Below, piece by piece: positions 11,943 to 23,597 of a stretch of DNA of 64,000 bases. The first letter of the stretch is position 1; the number at the start of each line of letters is the position of its first letter. The stretch comes from Polytrichum commune (Eukaryota; Streptophyta; Polytrichopsida; Polytrichales; Polytrichaceae): the NCBI GenBank assembly GCA_950295325.1, contig OX485806.1, positions 36,768,001 through 36,832,000 of the forward strand. Direction: 5' to 3'. Below the pieces are notes generated by a model. That model searched no databases, was not told the DNA's origin, and saw only the letters and a program-made list of their open reading frames with translations. The position numbers and the translations under genes are program-made.

Positions 11943-12339
11943 TAGCAACCACACTATTAGCCCACCCTTCAACACAATTTTAACCTAATGAATGCAAACA
12001 AAACTAAAGACAAAACGCTTGAAACATCATACCCTAATGGCTCCTCCCACTTATATTCTAAAGAATATCTTCCTCTTGCATACTAAAATGTAAACACATG
12101 ACAATTGCCATTAGTACACTCGGAAATATCTTGCTCTCGCATCGTACTAAAATGCAAGATTATCATCTAAAGCATCCCAATGTGCTACTCTACTAGTCAT
12201 AATGTAAATATTTTTTTCATTTAAAGGAGCTACTTATGTTAATGAATGCAATCAATTTGGCAATTTGTGGGTGTGACACTTTGAGACCTCTAGGCATCTA
12301 GTTTAGGCCCTTCATGAATAGTGTACATGACACTAAATA

Positions 12340-12795
12340 CCATGAATGGTGTAGTGTCAACCTCAAGCCTTGCAACTTCAAAGTTTCATAGAAAGTACAA
12401 ACAAATTCCGATTTCAAGTTATTTTTTTCCCCCAATGTTCATGAAATTCTCTCATCTACATGTATATGAGCTTGCCATTCAAGTCTAGTATTGTGCAATA
12501 CCACTATCAACCTCAAGCCCTCAACCTTCAAAGTTTCACAAAAAGTACAATCAAACTCCAAGTTCAATAAACTAAAAATTTAATAGAGTCAATATTCATG
12601 AAATTGTCTCATTTGCATGTATATGAGCTTTGCCATTCAAGACTTGGTATTGTGCATTACTAGTGCCGACCTCAAGCCCTCAACTTTCTAAGTTTCACAA
12701 AATGTCTAATGAAGGTCCAATGAACTCCAATTTCATTTTCATTTTTAGTTGTTTTTCAATAGTCTTGAAATTCTCTCATCTACATTCTTTTTGAG
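12340..12795. repeat. Tandem array, 3 x about 155 bp
   Basis: Three units each contain AACCTCAAGCC, AAAGTTTCA, GAAATTCTCTCATCTACAT and GAGCTTGCCATTCAAG in order. Divergence is moderate, so the array is old. Confidence 0.85.
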
Positions 12796-15360
12796 CACCC
12801 TCAAAGCATGGAACCCCATTTGTCACACCCTATCATGTTGCAAAACATGCATCATAAAAATGATAATGGGCAGGTCCCAAAAAGTTGGTAATAGGGGTGT
12901 ACTCATGCTCATGTCCTCTCCACTTCTATCCCAACAAGGGTGGGAAGTACTACCGCCTATCACCATCATTACATGTAAGTCCCTTGTAATTTAAGGGTTC
13001 ACATGTTAATATTAACATCTATATGACTTAAAGATCTACAAAACTACATATTGCAAGATAGAATTCAAATATGAGAATATGAGTTCAGGACTCATCAATT
13101 TCACTCTCAACGGTTAGGGGCGTGGAGTATTGGTTTGTGCATTTCTATGATTATTTTTTTGTATTCGTTTTTTTCAGGATACAATTTCTTAGTTTCAGGA
13201 TACAATTTCATTTTGGAGAAACCATTCGATGGCTTCCTTATTCAACTATTAACATTCATTATCAAGAAGGGGATTGTAACATGATATTACTTTAGCTCCT
13301 TGGTTGTGTTCCATAGGACTAGGTATTGGGCGAGGATAATACACCTTTATTTTTGGGATTCCTCATTGATGAAGAGCACTCAGGCTGTAAATTGTGGAGT
13401 TTTTAATAAGAAACTATAAATTCAGAGCTTTTTTTATTTTAGTCTCTTTCTTTGGAAAGAAACCACCATCTAGCTGCTTAGTAATGTTATGGAATACCAT
13501 AGTATAGTACTTTACCAGATAGGGGATTGTACTAGGAATGAGGCCTAGTTCATCACCGGAGTTATGAAATATCCATTTATTTGGATGATACCGGTTTGCA
13601 GGGCTTCTTGGAAAATTTACAAGAAATTCATCGTGGATTCAAAAATATATTGAAATAGGGAAGATCATGTAAACACGATGGAAATAGAGTGACATTACAA
13701 GTCTTGATTTATTGCTCCTATGTCAAAGTTTCATTTTCCAGATTTTCATTGTCATGGCTCCAATATTTGTCATGTTTACACTTTTGTTTTTTGATGAAAC
13801 AATTAGTTTGTCAAATTACAAGATATATTTTTCATTGATAATCCTTGCATTTAACCAGTTCTAGTAAGTTTAAACATGCACTAAATTATATATCAACCTT
13901 AAATCATCCAACCCTCATAGTCCTATCTCATGTAGAATAACAATCCAACCATTATAAGCTGTACCACTAAGAACTAAATAGAAAGGACTTGTTACATTTC
14001 ATACGTATTCATGTTTGACGCAAATATTAAATTTTGGGGCACCTTCGACAATGTTGAAATTGTTACATCAACATACAACAAACTTGTCCTAAGGAGGATT
14101 TTGGGCATATTCAATCAAGATCCTATTGTTTTCAAGTCCAACCAGTTACACGTTGACATCTTTCAGTTTTTCATTATTCAATTGGGATTTGTTCTATAAA
14201 TTCCTCTAAAATGATCAGTATTTGTCATGAAGTCTTGGACTTCAACCAATTATTTCTCAAATTCAACCGGTTCATCTGTAACTAGCAGTTGGTTCTCTCC
14301 ATTCATTGAACTTATCTACCTTGCCAATTTATAGTCAAATCTAGTTTCTAAGTCTTACATCATAAAGGAAAAAAGGAAAAAGAAACACTCATGTGTCTTT
14401 TACACCGGCGTGCATTTGAGCCCATTGGCCTTAGATTGATTCATGGTTATTATGATATGGTTTAAGACATATATGTTTTTTTTTTTATGAAAGGAGGGCT
14501 CATTGCATGTCTAGGTGGGGTGGAGGGGAGACTATGGTCAAAGGCTGTGGTGGTTATGGGGGGGGGCCCGGGGGGGGGGGGGGGCGTTGGAGGGATATGG
14601 GTGCTTGTATGTTATCTACTTTTCTTTGGTTGAGTATGAGGTAAGTGAGGTATTTTATGGCAGTTTGATGTATGTATTTCATGAGGCGTTTGGTGTGGTA
14701 TTGTGAGATTTTGAGAGTGTGTTTATTTTAGTGTTGGAGTGTTCGTGGATGGCTCCTTTTACTCCCACCATTATGATGATGAGGGGTTTGACATGCCATC
14801 TTTTATATTGTAGAATTGTTATGAGTGCATCGTACTATTATGTTCATGTTCAATGGCATGTTCTGAGTATCTATCATGGCAAGTTGTGAATTCTATGAAT
14901 TGTAATGTAAGGGTTGGGGATGGGGACATGGGTGTTGGGATTTGGCTGGGTGTTCCTAGAATGCATAGTATGACGGGTCTTAATATATATAACTAGGCAT
15001 TGACATGGTAGGTTGTGACACACGCATTTGAGTAGCCAATTGGAAATTGTCGAGTCAAGCAATTTGATTGTTGTGCGTTCCAACATTTGTTAATATGTAG
15101 AATCTCGTGTTCTTGTTGGCTTGTAGTGTTTGGGCAATAAAGTGGATGGCTTTGTTATGGCGGACTATGCAAAGGCCTTTTAGGTGTTGGTTGTCACATT
15201 TGGATAGTAGGTGGGGCCATGTGTCTCTTGCATTATTTAGAATATTGTGCAATTGGGGTTGGGTGTGTGCATGGCCAAAATAAGTTTTTGCAATGGTTGC
15301 CCATGTATGGTGTGTATCTAAATTTTAAGGTTTGTGTGATTTGGGCATCTATCATACTTG
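12796..15360. other. Gene-poor spacer with a long G tract
   Basis: I see no recognisable protein, RNA gene or mobile-element ends. A G-rich stretch at about 14556-14584 includes two long G runs around CCC. A T/G-rich half (14.5-15.3 kb) is strongly strand-asymmetric compared with the preceding 2 kb. Confidence 0.4.
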
Positions 15361-16078
15361 AACACTATATTCGTTAAATTGAGACTTTCTCTAGTCTCAA
15401 ATTAATATATGAATCAAACAACATGAAGATGCCCGAAAATATATTGTCAATAATCTCAAATATATTATATGTTCTAATATCCCAAATCTATGATGTTTGG
15501 ACATAAGCACATATGGTAGAGCACTCGACACCAACTTCATCAACAAAAACACATTGGGTAGAGCACTCCAAACCAGTTTCACCCAAAAAACATATAAAAT
15601 GATTTCTATTATTAGCATGCACAATAGAATATAGACATTGCAACATACAAAGTGCATGTAATAAATGCATATTTCTTCAATTGACAATATAGTCCCAAAC
15701 TTAATAATAAGATGAACTTCACATTTTTTTTGAAATATAGTAAATGGATATTCATCCAACCCCAAACAATATAGCATTCGTAAGTTCTACCCAAACTCTG
15801 CCCCAATTTTGAAGAGCACACATATGAGTAATTTATATTGCTATAATTACGTATTAAACTATAATCATGCTAACACAATCCTACCAACTTCTCATTCAAC
15901 GTTGGTTGCTTCTTGTGCGATCCGAGCAAGGTTGTCTTTTGCAAAAGTTATGTACTATTGAGGGATGGACATTGATCCACTATGGTTTTTCCGTGGTTTC
16001 CATGCTATGAATATGGAATTTGTATCTACCCAAGATGGACCGTGCTCAAAATCCACCTTCCACCAAAAGTTAGGGTTT
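15361..16078 (-). mobile_element. Left-end fragment of a giant-transposon copy (DUF7869 gene 3' end)
   Basis: It starts AACACTATATTCGTTAAATTG, identical to the terminal inverted repeat at 29660, and stays colinear with 29660-30370. It includes the last codons of the DUF7869-type gene on the minus strand (about 15905-16078). It stops where an LTR-A copy begins at 16079. The rest of this copy is not found next to any LTR end in the window. Confidence 0.85.
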
Positions 16079-16142
16079 TGTGAGCCCAATATGGTGCCCA
16101 CATGTGTTCTTAACCCTTGGAAACCACTAAAGATTAGACTTG

Positions 16143-17964
16143 TGTCAGCCACAAACCCCCACCCTAAAGCGTCGTAATCCAGGTGGAGGCCCATGACCAA
16201 CATTTGCTTGTGTGATCTTCCCTTACCCCTTGGGGTTGAAATCCCAATGCCAGAACTAGATGAACATAAAAACACACTCCTTTTTATTCAACTGGGACAA
16301 GGTCCAAGTATTTAAAAATACTCTTTGCTCGTGTGATCCTTGCTAACCAAATTCATCTACTAACATCAACACTCTTCCTTAACTCTTCCTACACCCATGT
16401 TTACTCAACCAACACTAACCAAATCCTAATGGCATTATGGCCACACTACTTATGACCTTGGCATGCCTACACTTGTTGCATCAATCTGTTCTTCTACCCA
16501 AGCACCCTATTAACCCTACTTGAGACCCTACCAACTACCATTCAATTCACCTCACTCAATTACACCCCTCCAACCTTCAGTCCTTGAGGATTGTCACGCC
16601 CTGATCCTCCTTCAAGCCTTCTCCCCTGTTTCGGCAGTAAGGTTGTCTCCCTTGCCTAGTGAGTCGGCAACCCCCCATGATGCACCAGAGTTCTAACAAT
16701 CCTTCCTCGGCAGAGAGCCCTCTGCCAATGCCCCTCACGATTTCCCCTGGTTCCAGCCTCGGATGTCATGGTAGCCGCCCTAGACTAGCCTCCACCTTCA
16801 GCTCTCTGTCCACGCCCACAGGCGGCGTCTCAGGACGCAATCGACTCCTTGAGTCTTAAAGGGCGGTGGAAGCCACCAATGCTCATCAATTTAGAGCCCA
16901 GAGTTCAGCCACCTGTTTTACGAGACAACCACTCAAGTCGGAGTGGGGGGACATCCAAGCAGCTGCGGCCCCGAACTACGGTCTGTGAATTAGCTGGGAG
17001 CTATGAATGAACAACTAAATTGATGCGGAAGAATCTACCTCAAGAGACAGGGTGGCAGATGACCCCTCCAGCCACCACCTCGTTTTTCGACATGCTAGGC
17101 AGTTACCTCAAATTCCAACCCTCTGTCAGCCACATTGCACACTTGAGTCGGAGAGGTTCACGATCCAAGTGGGCATTCGATCAAACAACGCCCTTTTGGC
17201 ACCTGCCACTTAGTCTAGTTGCTTCCCAAAACAAGTGACTAATGTGTGACCGGGCCGAGCATGCTTCCCTGTAGTCGGCATCCCTTCCTGGCAGCGCAGC
17301 TTTTTCACAGCTCGGTCACACCCAAGAATTGTTGTCCACAGAATCTTCAAGCTTTTGATCTCATCCTCCTCTTCACCCTTGAGCTCTACCTTTCTGTGAG
17401 AGGATTCCTCTCGGCCGCAGGTGCCATGACTCCTGCGCTTTCCCTCCTTGAGCCAGATTCTAGCCACATTCCCAAAGAACCCATTTTTGCTGCACCGGCT
17501 AGTGCCTCGAGTCTCCTTGCCTCACTCCTCATGGCCACTCTCCTGTGCTCTCTTTCCCTTATGTCCTTCCCCATTCCCGGCTGCCAGCCGCTTCGAAAAC
17601 CAACGCCAGAGAGAGAGGGAGTCTGCGGCCTCCGCAACCGTTACAGGTCCAGAGGCCCGGAAAATGCTAGGGTGAGCAGTGCTCCCCCCCCTAAAATGAA
17701 CAGTCACGCTGCCTAACTAAAACAATTAAAACCCAACTCACGTTGGCCTAAGAATGAAGCCTAAGAAAACCTTTAACTAACTTCCAATTCACTCCCTCTA
17801 CTCTTCAAGCACTAAATACTACCGTACAAGTCTAGAGTTTAAATTGCAATCCAACTCAAGGTCCACTCTTTTTATGTTTTTGAATGCTTGACTAAAAATC
17901 CAAACCTAGGTTTTAATAGATAAAAAGGGTTAAGAACACATGTGAGCGCTGTATTAAGCTCACA
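16143..17964 (-). mobile_element. Solo LTR-A, 1822 bp
   Basis: On the plus strand it starts TGTCAGCCACAAACCCCC and ends AGCTCACA, so termini are TG...CA. The 5-bp target duplication ACTTG lies at 16138-16142 and 17965-17969. It is inserted about 65 bp into another LTR-A copy. The poly(A) complement TTTATT (16283-16288) and hairpin AGTATT/AATACT (16307-16322) are intact. Confidence 0.9.
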
Positions 17965-20326
17965 ACTTGGATGTTATTCAGTTATTCAAAAAAATAAAAA
18001 GAGTGAGACCATGTGTTTTGAATTGTAGTTGATTTAAAAGGATTAAGTTAGGAATTAGGATATTCTCTAGAAATTAATGCTTGGAAAGGGAATTAGATTT
18101 GAAGCGAGTAAAGTTTAGCGGGGTAGAAGTTTTTGATTTGGTTTTAAAGAAAGAGTGAATTTGGGTAGAGCCAGATGGTGGCAGCTGGAATTTAGTGGCT
18201 TGAATGGGATGAGGCTGTGTTTGTTTTAGGCTAGGGGGGTTTCCACCCTAGAGTTTTCCGGCCAGAGGGACTGGCAACAGTTGAGGCTGGGAACCATGTG
18301 CTACAGTTTGGAGGAAAAAAAGCGAGCAGGCAGAGGGGAGCCGCCAGGGGGGAAGATTTTGCGGCTGCGGCAACTCTCGGAGGCATGATGTTTCCTTCAG
18401 GGAAATCGGTTGGGTGAAGGAGCTGGGAAGAGGGAGTAGATTGAAACAAGAAGGGAAGAGAAGAAGAGTTGAGGGAATGCACTGAAGTGCGGCAGAAAGC
18501 TGCATAAGGCCGGTTTAGGGATGGAGGCGAATGGGTGAAACGCTGGGCGCAGGGTAGGCATGAAATCAGAAGGGCGAGGGAATGGTTGAGGTGGCCAAAA
18601 TGTGAGAGAGACTTGGAGTCCAAACGTGAGCTGCCAGTGGTAACCGTTCAGAGTGGATGTGGAAATCTGCCACCTGTGCGGATTGGAATTAATGGTGGCA
18701 TTGCGGAGAAAAGGAGGCTATGGCACGAAGCATACTGAATCACCCAAAAACACATTTTTTGGTATGGGGTTGTAGACGAGGCTAGCTGGTTGTTAGAGAA
18801 TTGCCCATGATTCAAAGAGCTGAAATAAACTTGGACATTAGGGAGGGGGTAGTCGTTGTGTGGGAAGTTTGGATCCCCAGCCTAAGAGGCCAAGGCGGTT
18901 GCCCACAGGGATTTCTACACAGGAGTTCAGAAGGAATTGATGAGCAGCTGAAGGCCCGGCTGTGGTGGCGACTTCGTAGTGAGCAACCAGGGGCTGAGTG
19001 GGGCAGTTGGGCGTCCAACAACCTCTAAGCAGAGGTCGCCGACTGGATGGAAGGAAGCGACTCACTGCTGGAACCGAGGAGGCTCAAGACCGAGCATACT
19101 GGCTGCCTCAGGTCGATCGGACCTGCACTGTTCACTAATTAGACAGTTGGCCAGTGACCATGGCTAAGCTTATAGTTGCAGGTGTTAATCTTAGTTAATT
19201 AGGCAGTAGTATTAGCGGAAGTTGTGAGCCCAATATGTTGCAAACATGTGTTCTTAAACACAAAAGAATCATTGATTCCCCTAGTTAGTACTTGCTCAAT
19301 CAATTAAAAAGATAAAAAAAAGTGAAAGTGATTTCTTTTCAATTATTGTGAGTTGTAAGATTATACTAGAAGTTATGTGGGGATTTCATCTTGAAGTTGG
19401 ATTACGGGTTGAGATGCTTGAATTACTTTGAAGTAAGAAGTGATGGTTGTGAGTGTGGATTAGATTTAGGATTAAGTTAACCTTCAAGTTAATTAGGTAA
19501 TGTGATTTGCATTTATTAAATTAGGAAGGGGATGAGATTGGGCGGTGCCTAAGGCAAGGGGCCTAAGCAAGGGTTTTAGTGGTCGAACTGGGATCCCCAC
19601 TGTTCATATTAGGAGGGGTCCAGTCTCTAAGAGATAAACCCTGGGTTAGGAGCAGAGGGATGCGGGAAAAACCAGGGGCCTCAGGAAACCAATGGGGATC
19701 TGGAGACTCTCTCTCGGTTTGAAGACGGGAGGCAGCCGAGATGCGGCTAGGGAATGGCGCAACGTCTCTCTTTGGCGAGGGTGTCTGAGATCGGTGAATG
19801 GTGGGAGAGGACAGGGGGCTAAGACCCTTCAAGCCGCATTTTTTACAGCTGCAGTATTGGCCTTGGATTTGAGGGAGAATCTGGGTAGAAAGGAGTACGA
19901 CAACCTGGAGGCAGCCGGGAATTGTGACAGGGTGATAGGATGGGTGCACACTGAACCCGAATGGCCATTCTGAGGGGCATCGACATGGATTGAATTGATA
20001 TGAATCCGCAGCTGGGTGTAAGTGATGTGGAGTGACCTCCTCATTTAGTGGTAGCGCGAGAGGACTGAAATGCAATTATCAAGGGGAAAACTGTGATAAT
20101 GAGGATGAATCAGTTGGATTGCACTCAGGGCGGTATCGGTGGCGAGGGGAGGATTGCCCTCGGCGAATCAAGGAGGTAGTTCGCCGAAATTCTGTAAATG
20201 CTCCGCAGCTGGGATGGAATCCAGCAGCTCTACTTGCTGGATCAGATAACCTGCTGGATAGGTGGTTGCGCACCTGCTGACTTACAATGGGAGGTTGTAG
20301 AGGAGAATCAGCGGCCGATGTGCCGA

Positions 20327-22075
20327 GGGGTTAAGAGCCCAAAATGGTGCTCACATGTGTTCTTAACCCTTTGAAACCATTGGAAGTTATGTTTTGATGT
20401 TTTATGTTACTCACAAAAATATAAAAAGAATGAAGTGTGGTGTTGATTTAAGTTTAGACCTTAGGTCGTGTTGTGTGGTAGTTTTGAAGTGTGATTTGAA
20501 TAGGGAGTTGCCTTGACTATGTGAGTAAGGCGTATGGTGAGGCAAGAGGACATCCGCGGGTTAAATGCCCACTTTAGGATCCACCTCGTTGGTTTAGGAA
20601 TTGACAAGCCTTGTGGATGGGATGAGTCCCTACTTAGAAGGAGAAGGTTAAGGAATTGTGATTGGAGGCTCTAATCCTTTCACCCTATCCTTCCCTCATG
20701 TGCTCTCCTCTCCTCTCCTCTTATCTTCCTCTCTCTCAATTTTTTTTTTCTTCACCTCTCCACTCTCCCCTTGAGGAGATGGAAGTATGCGAGAGTGTGT
20801 GGATGAGCTTGTGTATGTGTGGAGTAAGATAGAGGCACGTGGATGTGTGAGGTTATAAGGTGAAGAGTCAAGATCAATTAGTCTTGAAGATTAGCCTTAC
20901 ATTATTAGATGTGGTTTAGACTCAAGGTATTCATGAACAAGTGCCTAGCTCAAGCATTTAGATTTTTAGTATCGGGCTTGTAGTATTTAGATTTATAGTA
21001 TTCACTCTTATAGTTTTTAAACTCATGATGTTAGATTTATAGTGTTGGATTTACATTGGAGAGGAACACTCTATGGAAGTTTAGTGTTTGGAGAGCTCAC
21101 GGCCGAAGGCCCTGGACTGTTATCAAGCCAACCTGCTGGCCGAAGGCCCCTGGAACTGTTATCAAGCCAGCCTCACGGCCGAAGGCCCCTGGAACTGTTA
21201 TCAAGCCAGCCTCACAGCCGAAGGCCCCTGGAACTGTTATCAAGCGAGCATGTTGGCCGAAGGCCCTGGAACTGTTATCAAGCTAGCCTCACGGCCGAAG
21301 GCCCCTGGAACTGTTATCAAGCCAGCCTCACGGCCGAAGGCCCCTGAAACTGTTATCAAGCCAGCCTGCTAGCCGAAGGCCCCTGGAACTGTTATCAAGC
21401 CAGCCTGCTGGCCGAGGTGGCTGGGACGGACAGTAATCTGGCTCAAGGCCTAGGGTGGCTGTAATTAGTGTTTAGCTGGGCTTAAGGTTGGGTTAAGCCT
21501 AGGTTAGCTAGGTGACCTTTAATTAGTTAGGTTAGCTAAGTAGGATGTGGGTGAGGCAAAACCCTTGCAAGATTACAATCTTGCAATCAAGGCCTAGCAA
21601 CTTAGTTGCTTAGCAAAATTTAACCTAGACCATGCTAGAATTATCTTAGGCCATTTTAGCTCTTAGGTAAGTGTTGGATTCATTAAGCTAGGTAGGGGTG
21701 TGTGTGATTCTTGAATGTATTGGTGATTGACCATTGAGGTAAGTGTTTTTAAACACTCGCACTCTTTGGTTGAAATGAATCACGTGCACAATTAATGGAG
21801 AAGGTGGAGGACCTCCGTGATGGCAAGACAAAGGAGGTTGGGTTAAAAGGTGTAAGAGAGAAATCATTGAAGGCATGTGTGGCCAAGGCTAAGGGTTGGA
21901 CCTTTGAGAAGGGCAACTCCCCACCCATTCATGAGGCTAGCATTAATAAAATGACTTGATTCTAAGTAAGGTGTGTGCCCAATGAGATGGCAATCACATT
22001 TCACATTACTACAAGTTTACATGGAGTGCATGTGATTCTCAAAACCATCACCCGGACTAGGACGCTTAAGGATGG
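20327..22075 (+). mobile_element. Probable nested LTR-A with altered ends
   Basis: The 5' part reads AGAGCCCAAAATGGTGC and keeps the conserved ATATAAAAAGAATGA block near 20417. The 3' part ends with CCCGGACTAGGACGCTTAAGG but lacks the last 15 bases or so. The word GGCCGATGT occurs just outside both ends (about 20313 and 22077), possibly an unusual target duplication or chance. It contains a 39-bp minisatellite. Confidence 0.5.
21097..21418 (+). repeat. 39-bp minisatellite inside LTR-A, about 8 copies
   Basis: The unit is built on GGCCGAAGGCCCCTGGAACT followed by GTTATCAAGCCAGCCT. Overlapping open frames with repetitive peptides exist in all three frames, which shows they are artefacts of the repeat. 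Confidence 0.95.
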
Positions 22076-22613
22076 TGGCCGATGTTGACGGGCGTTGACG
22101 GGCTTGAGGTCCGGTTGGACAGCATAGATTTAGGCCGGTAGGGCCAGACTGTGGGAGAGATACCGGGTTTAGGTGCCGCATCCGGGTAGTTAGAACTTAA
22201 GGTTTAAGGCATCAACTAGTCAGAGAGGGGGAAGGCCATGATAATGTGGTTGATAGGTAGAGGTGGGGGGTTTTATGTGGAAGGTTGGAAAAATGTGAGG
22301 ACATTGGCCTATCACCATGCATTAGGGCAAATCCTGGATGAAGGGGTGGGTTGTTAGTTAAGTAGTTGATGTGTGTTTTGATAGCTTAGGAAAAGTGTGG
22401 TGTTAGGGAGGAATTGGCTAATGTCAGGGAACCCAGGAGTGAGGAGCATTTCTAAATGCTTCAGTCTTGTTAAGTGCAATAAAGGGGGTTGTTACATTGA
22501 CAAGGGTGAATCTTGGTGACAAACATTTGGTGGGGAAAGACGTGTGAATTGTATGTGAGTGGTAAGCTCTCACTTGGACTACGACGCATAAAGGTGGGGG
22601 TTTATTGCTGACA

Positions 22614-23597
22614 TAAATGATGCGTCCGCCGGGAGTGAAGTAGGATTAGGAGATCGGAAGTTTGGAGGCATGAACTAGACGATGAGGAAGGTGAGTACAT
22701 CCTTGGATTTTGAATTTTGTTATTTGATAAGTAAGTTTAAGTTCTTTTCTTTGGATGAATTACAATTTCATTTAGTCATTTTGTTTTGAGAAGGGAGCGC
22801 GGCTTGAGGTGATGTTCTAAATTTTCTTGGGATGGCATAAGGACATAACGTTAATAGCGCGATCATTAGCTCATTAAGATTTTAGAGGGATAATTAATTT
22901 TAGGAAAAGTCAACTTTGACACTCACCTTGGAGTGAGCTTCCAAGTTATGGTCGGGGAAAATCAATGCTTTTAGAGTTGGGGTTTGCTTGGTTAGACAAT
23001 TGCTAGGTTATTGAGTTGAGTTCGCATCACAGTCAAGTATGAGTGCTAACTTGCAGAGGAAGAGCGAATTGCTTAAGGTATGACATTTTTCAAAGTGAAT
23101 TATTAATTAATTAAGGAATGATTTTTGTAACTGTTTTTGTCGTTATTCAGTGGAGAGGGTAACTCCCTAGTTGTGACATTGTGTGGAAGACAAGAGGGTG
23201 AAGCCTCAATCTTCAGCATAATGCACAGCAAAGGTCAGCCCCTCACATGTGGTATTGTGGCGAGTGTCAATTGGAGGAAGGGTTCTAGAGGTGATGTTCT
23301 AATCCAACTGAAGATTGACATGAGCATGCTTATCCCCTGTTTGGGATCGTTCACTTAAGTGGGCCTGCAAGTTTCTTTTTCCTCATCTCTTTAAAATTTA
23401 AATCCACACCCAGAGAAGTGAAAATGCTAAAGAGGGAAAAGGTCAAGGGTTATTGCTTGGTCAAGTGAAGGTTGATCGAATGTGCAGGGAAATACAAGGT
23501 AAGACTCGATCTCACAAACCTAAACTAGAGTTAGGATTATGAAGAAGGACGATTAGGAAGAGATTGTCTAGGAGTAGCAAAGTTGTTTGAACGTGGA
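22614..23597 (+). other. Retrotransposon leader with candidate primer-binding site
   Basis: Immediately after the LTR 3' end come the spacer TAAA and TGATGCGTCCGCCGGGAG (22618-22635). The same junction occurs on the minus strand at 55140, where the site reads TGGTGTGTCCGCCGGGAG and so starts with the expected TGG. The rest is an untranslated leader with frequent stops. It ends at a solo LTR inserted at 23598. Confidence 0.6.

Larger units (their letters stand above)
16079..22613 (+). mobile_element. LTR-A complex: three 5' ends, two 3' ends, nested copies
   Basis: Plus-strand LTR-A 5' ends (TGTGAGCCCAA...) occur at 16079, 19223 and, altered, about 20332. Plus-strand 3' ends occur near 22066 and at 22613. 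A minus-strand solo LTR (16143-17964) is nested near the first start. The copy ending at 22613 is directly followed by a primer-binding-like site and leader, so it looks like the 5' LTR of the gag-protease element downstream. Which start belongs to it cannot be decided, because one copy has lost its 3' end. Hairpin plus poly(A) modules are at 21742-21757 and 22445-22483. No genes are supported here; the short ORFs in 17.0-20.3 kb are shadows of GC-rich LTR sequence. Confidence 0.65.

Noticed and set aside
14515-14706. Gly-rich small protein
   Set aside because: It results from a G homopolymer tract; there is no start context and no homology pattern.
17020-20280. Numerous 60-170 aa ORFs in GC-rich DNA
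   Set aside because: They lie inside LTR-A copies, overlap in many frames and show no recognisable domain.
21042-21372. Protein-coding gene with an about 13-residue repeat
   Set aside because: The 39-bp unit is a multiple of three, so all three frames are open; it is a minisatellite in an LTR.
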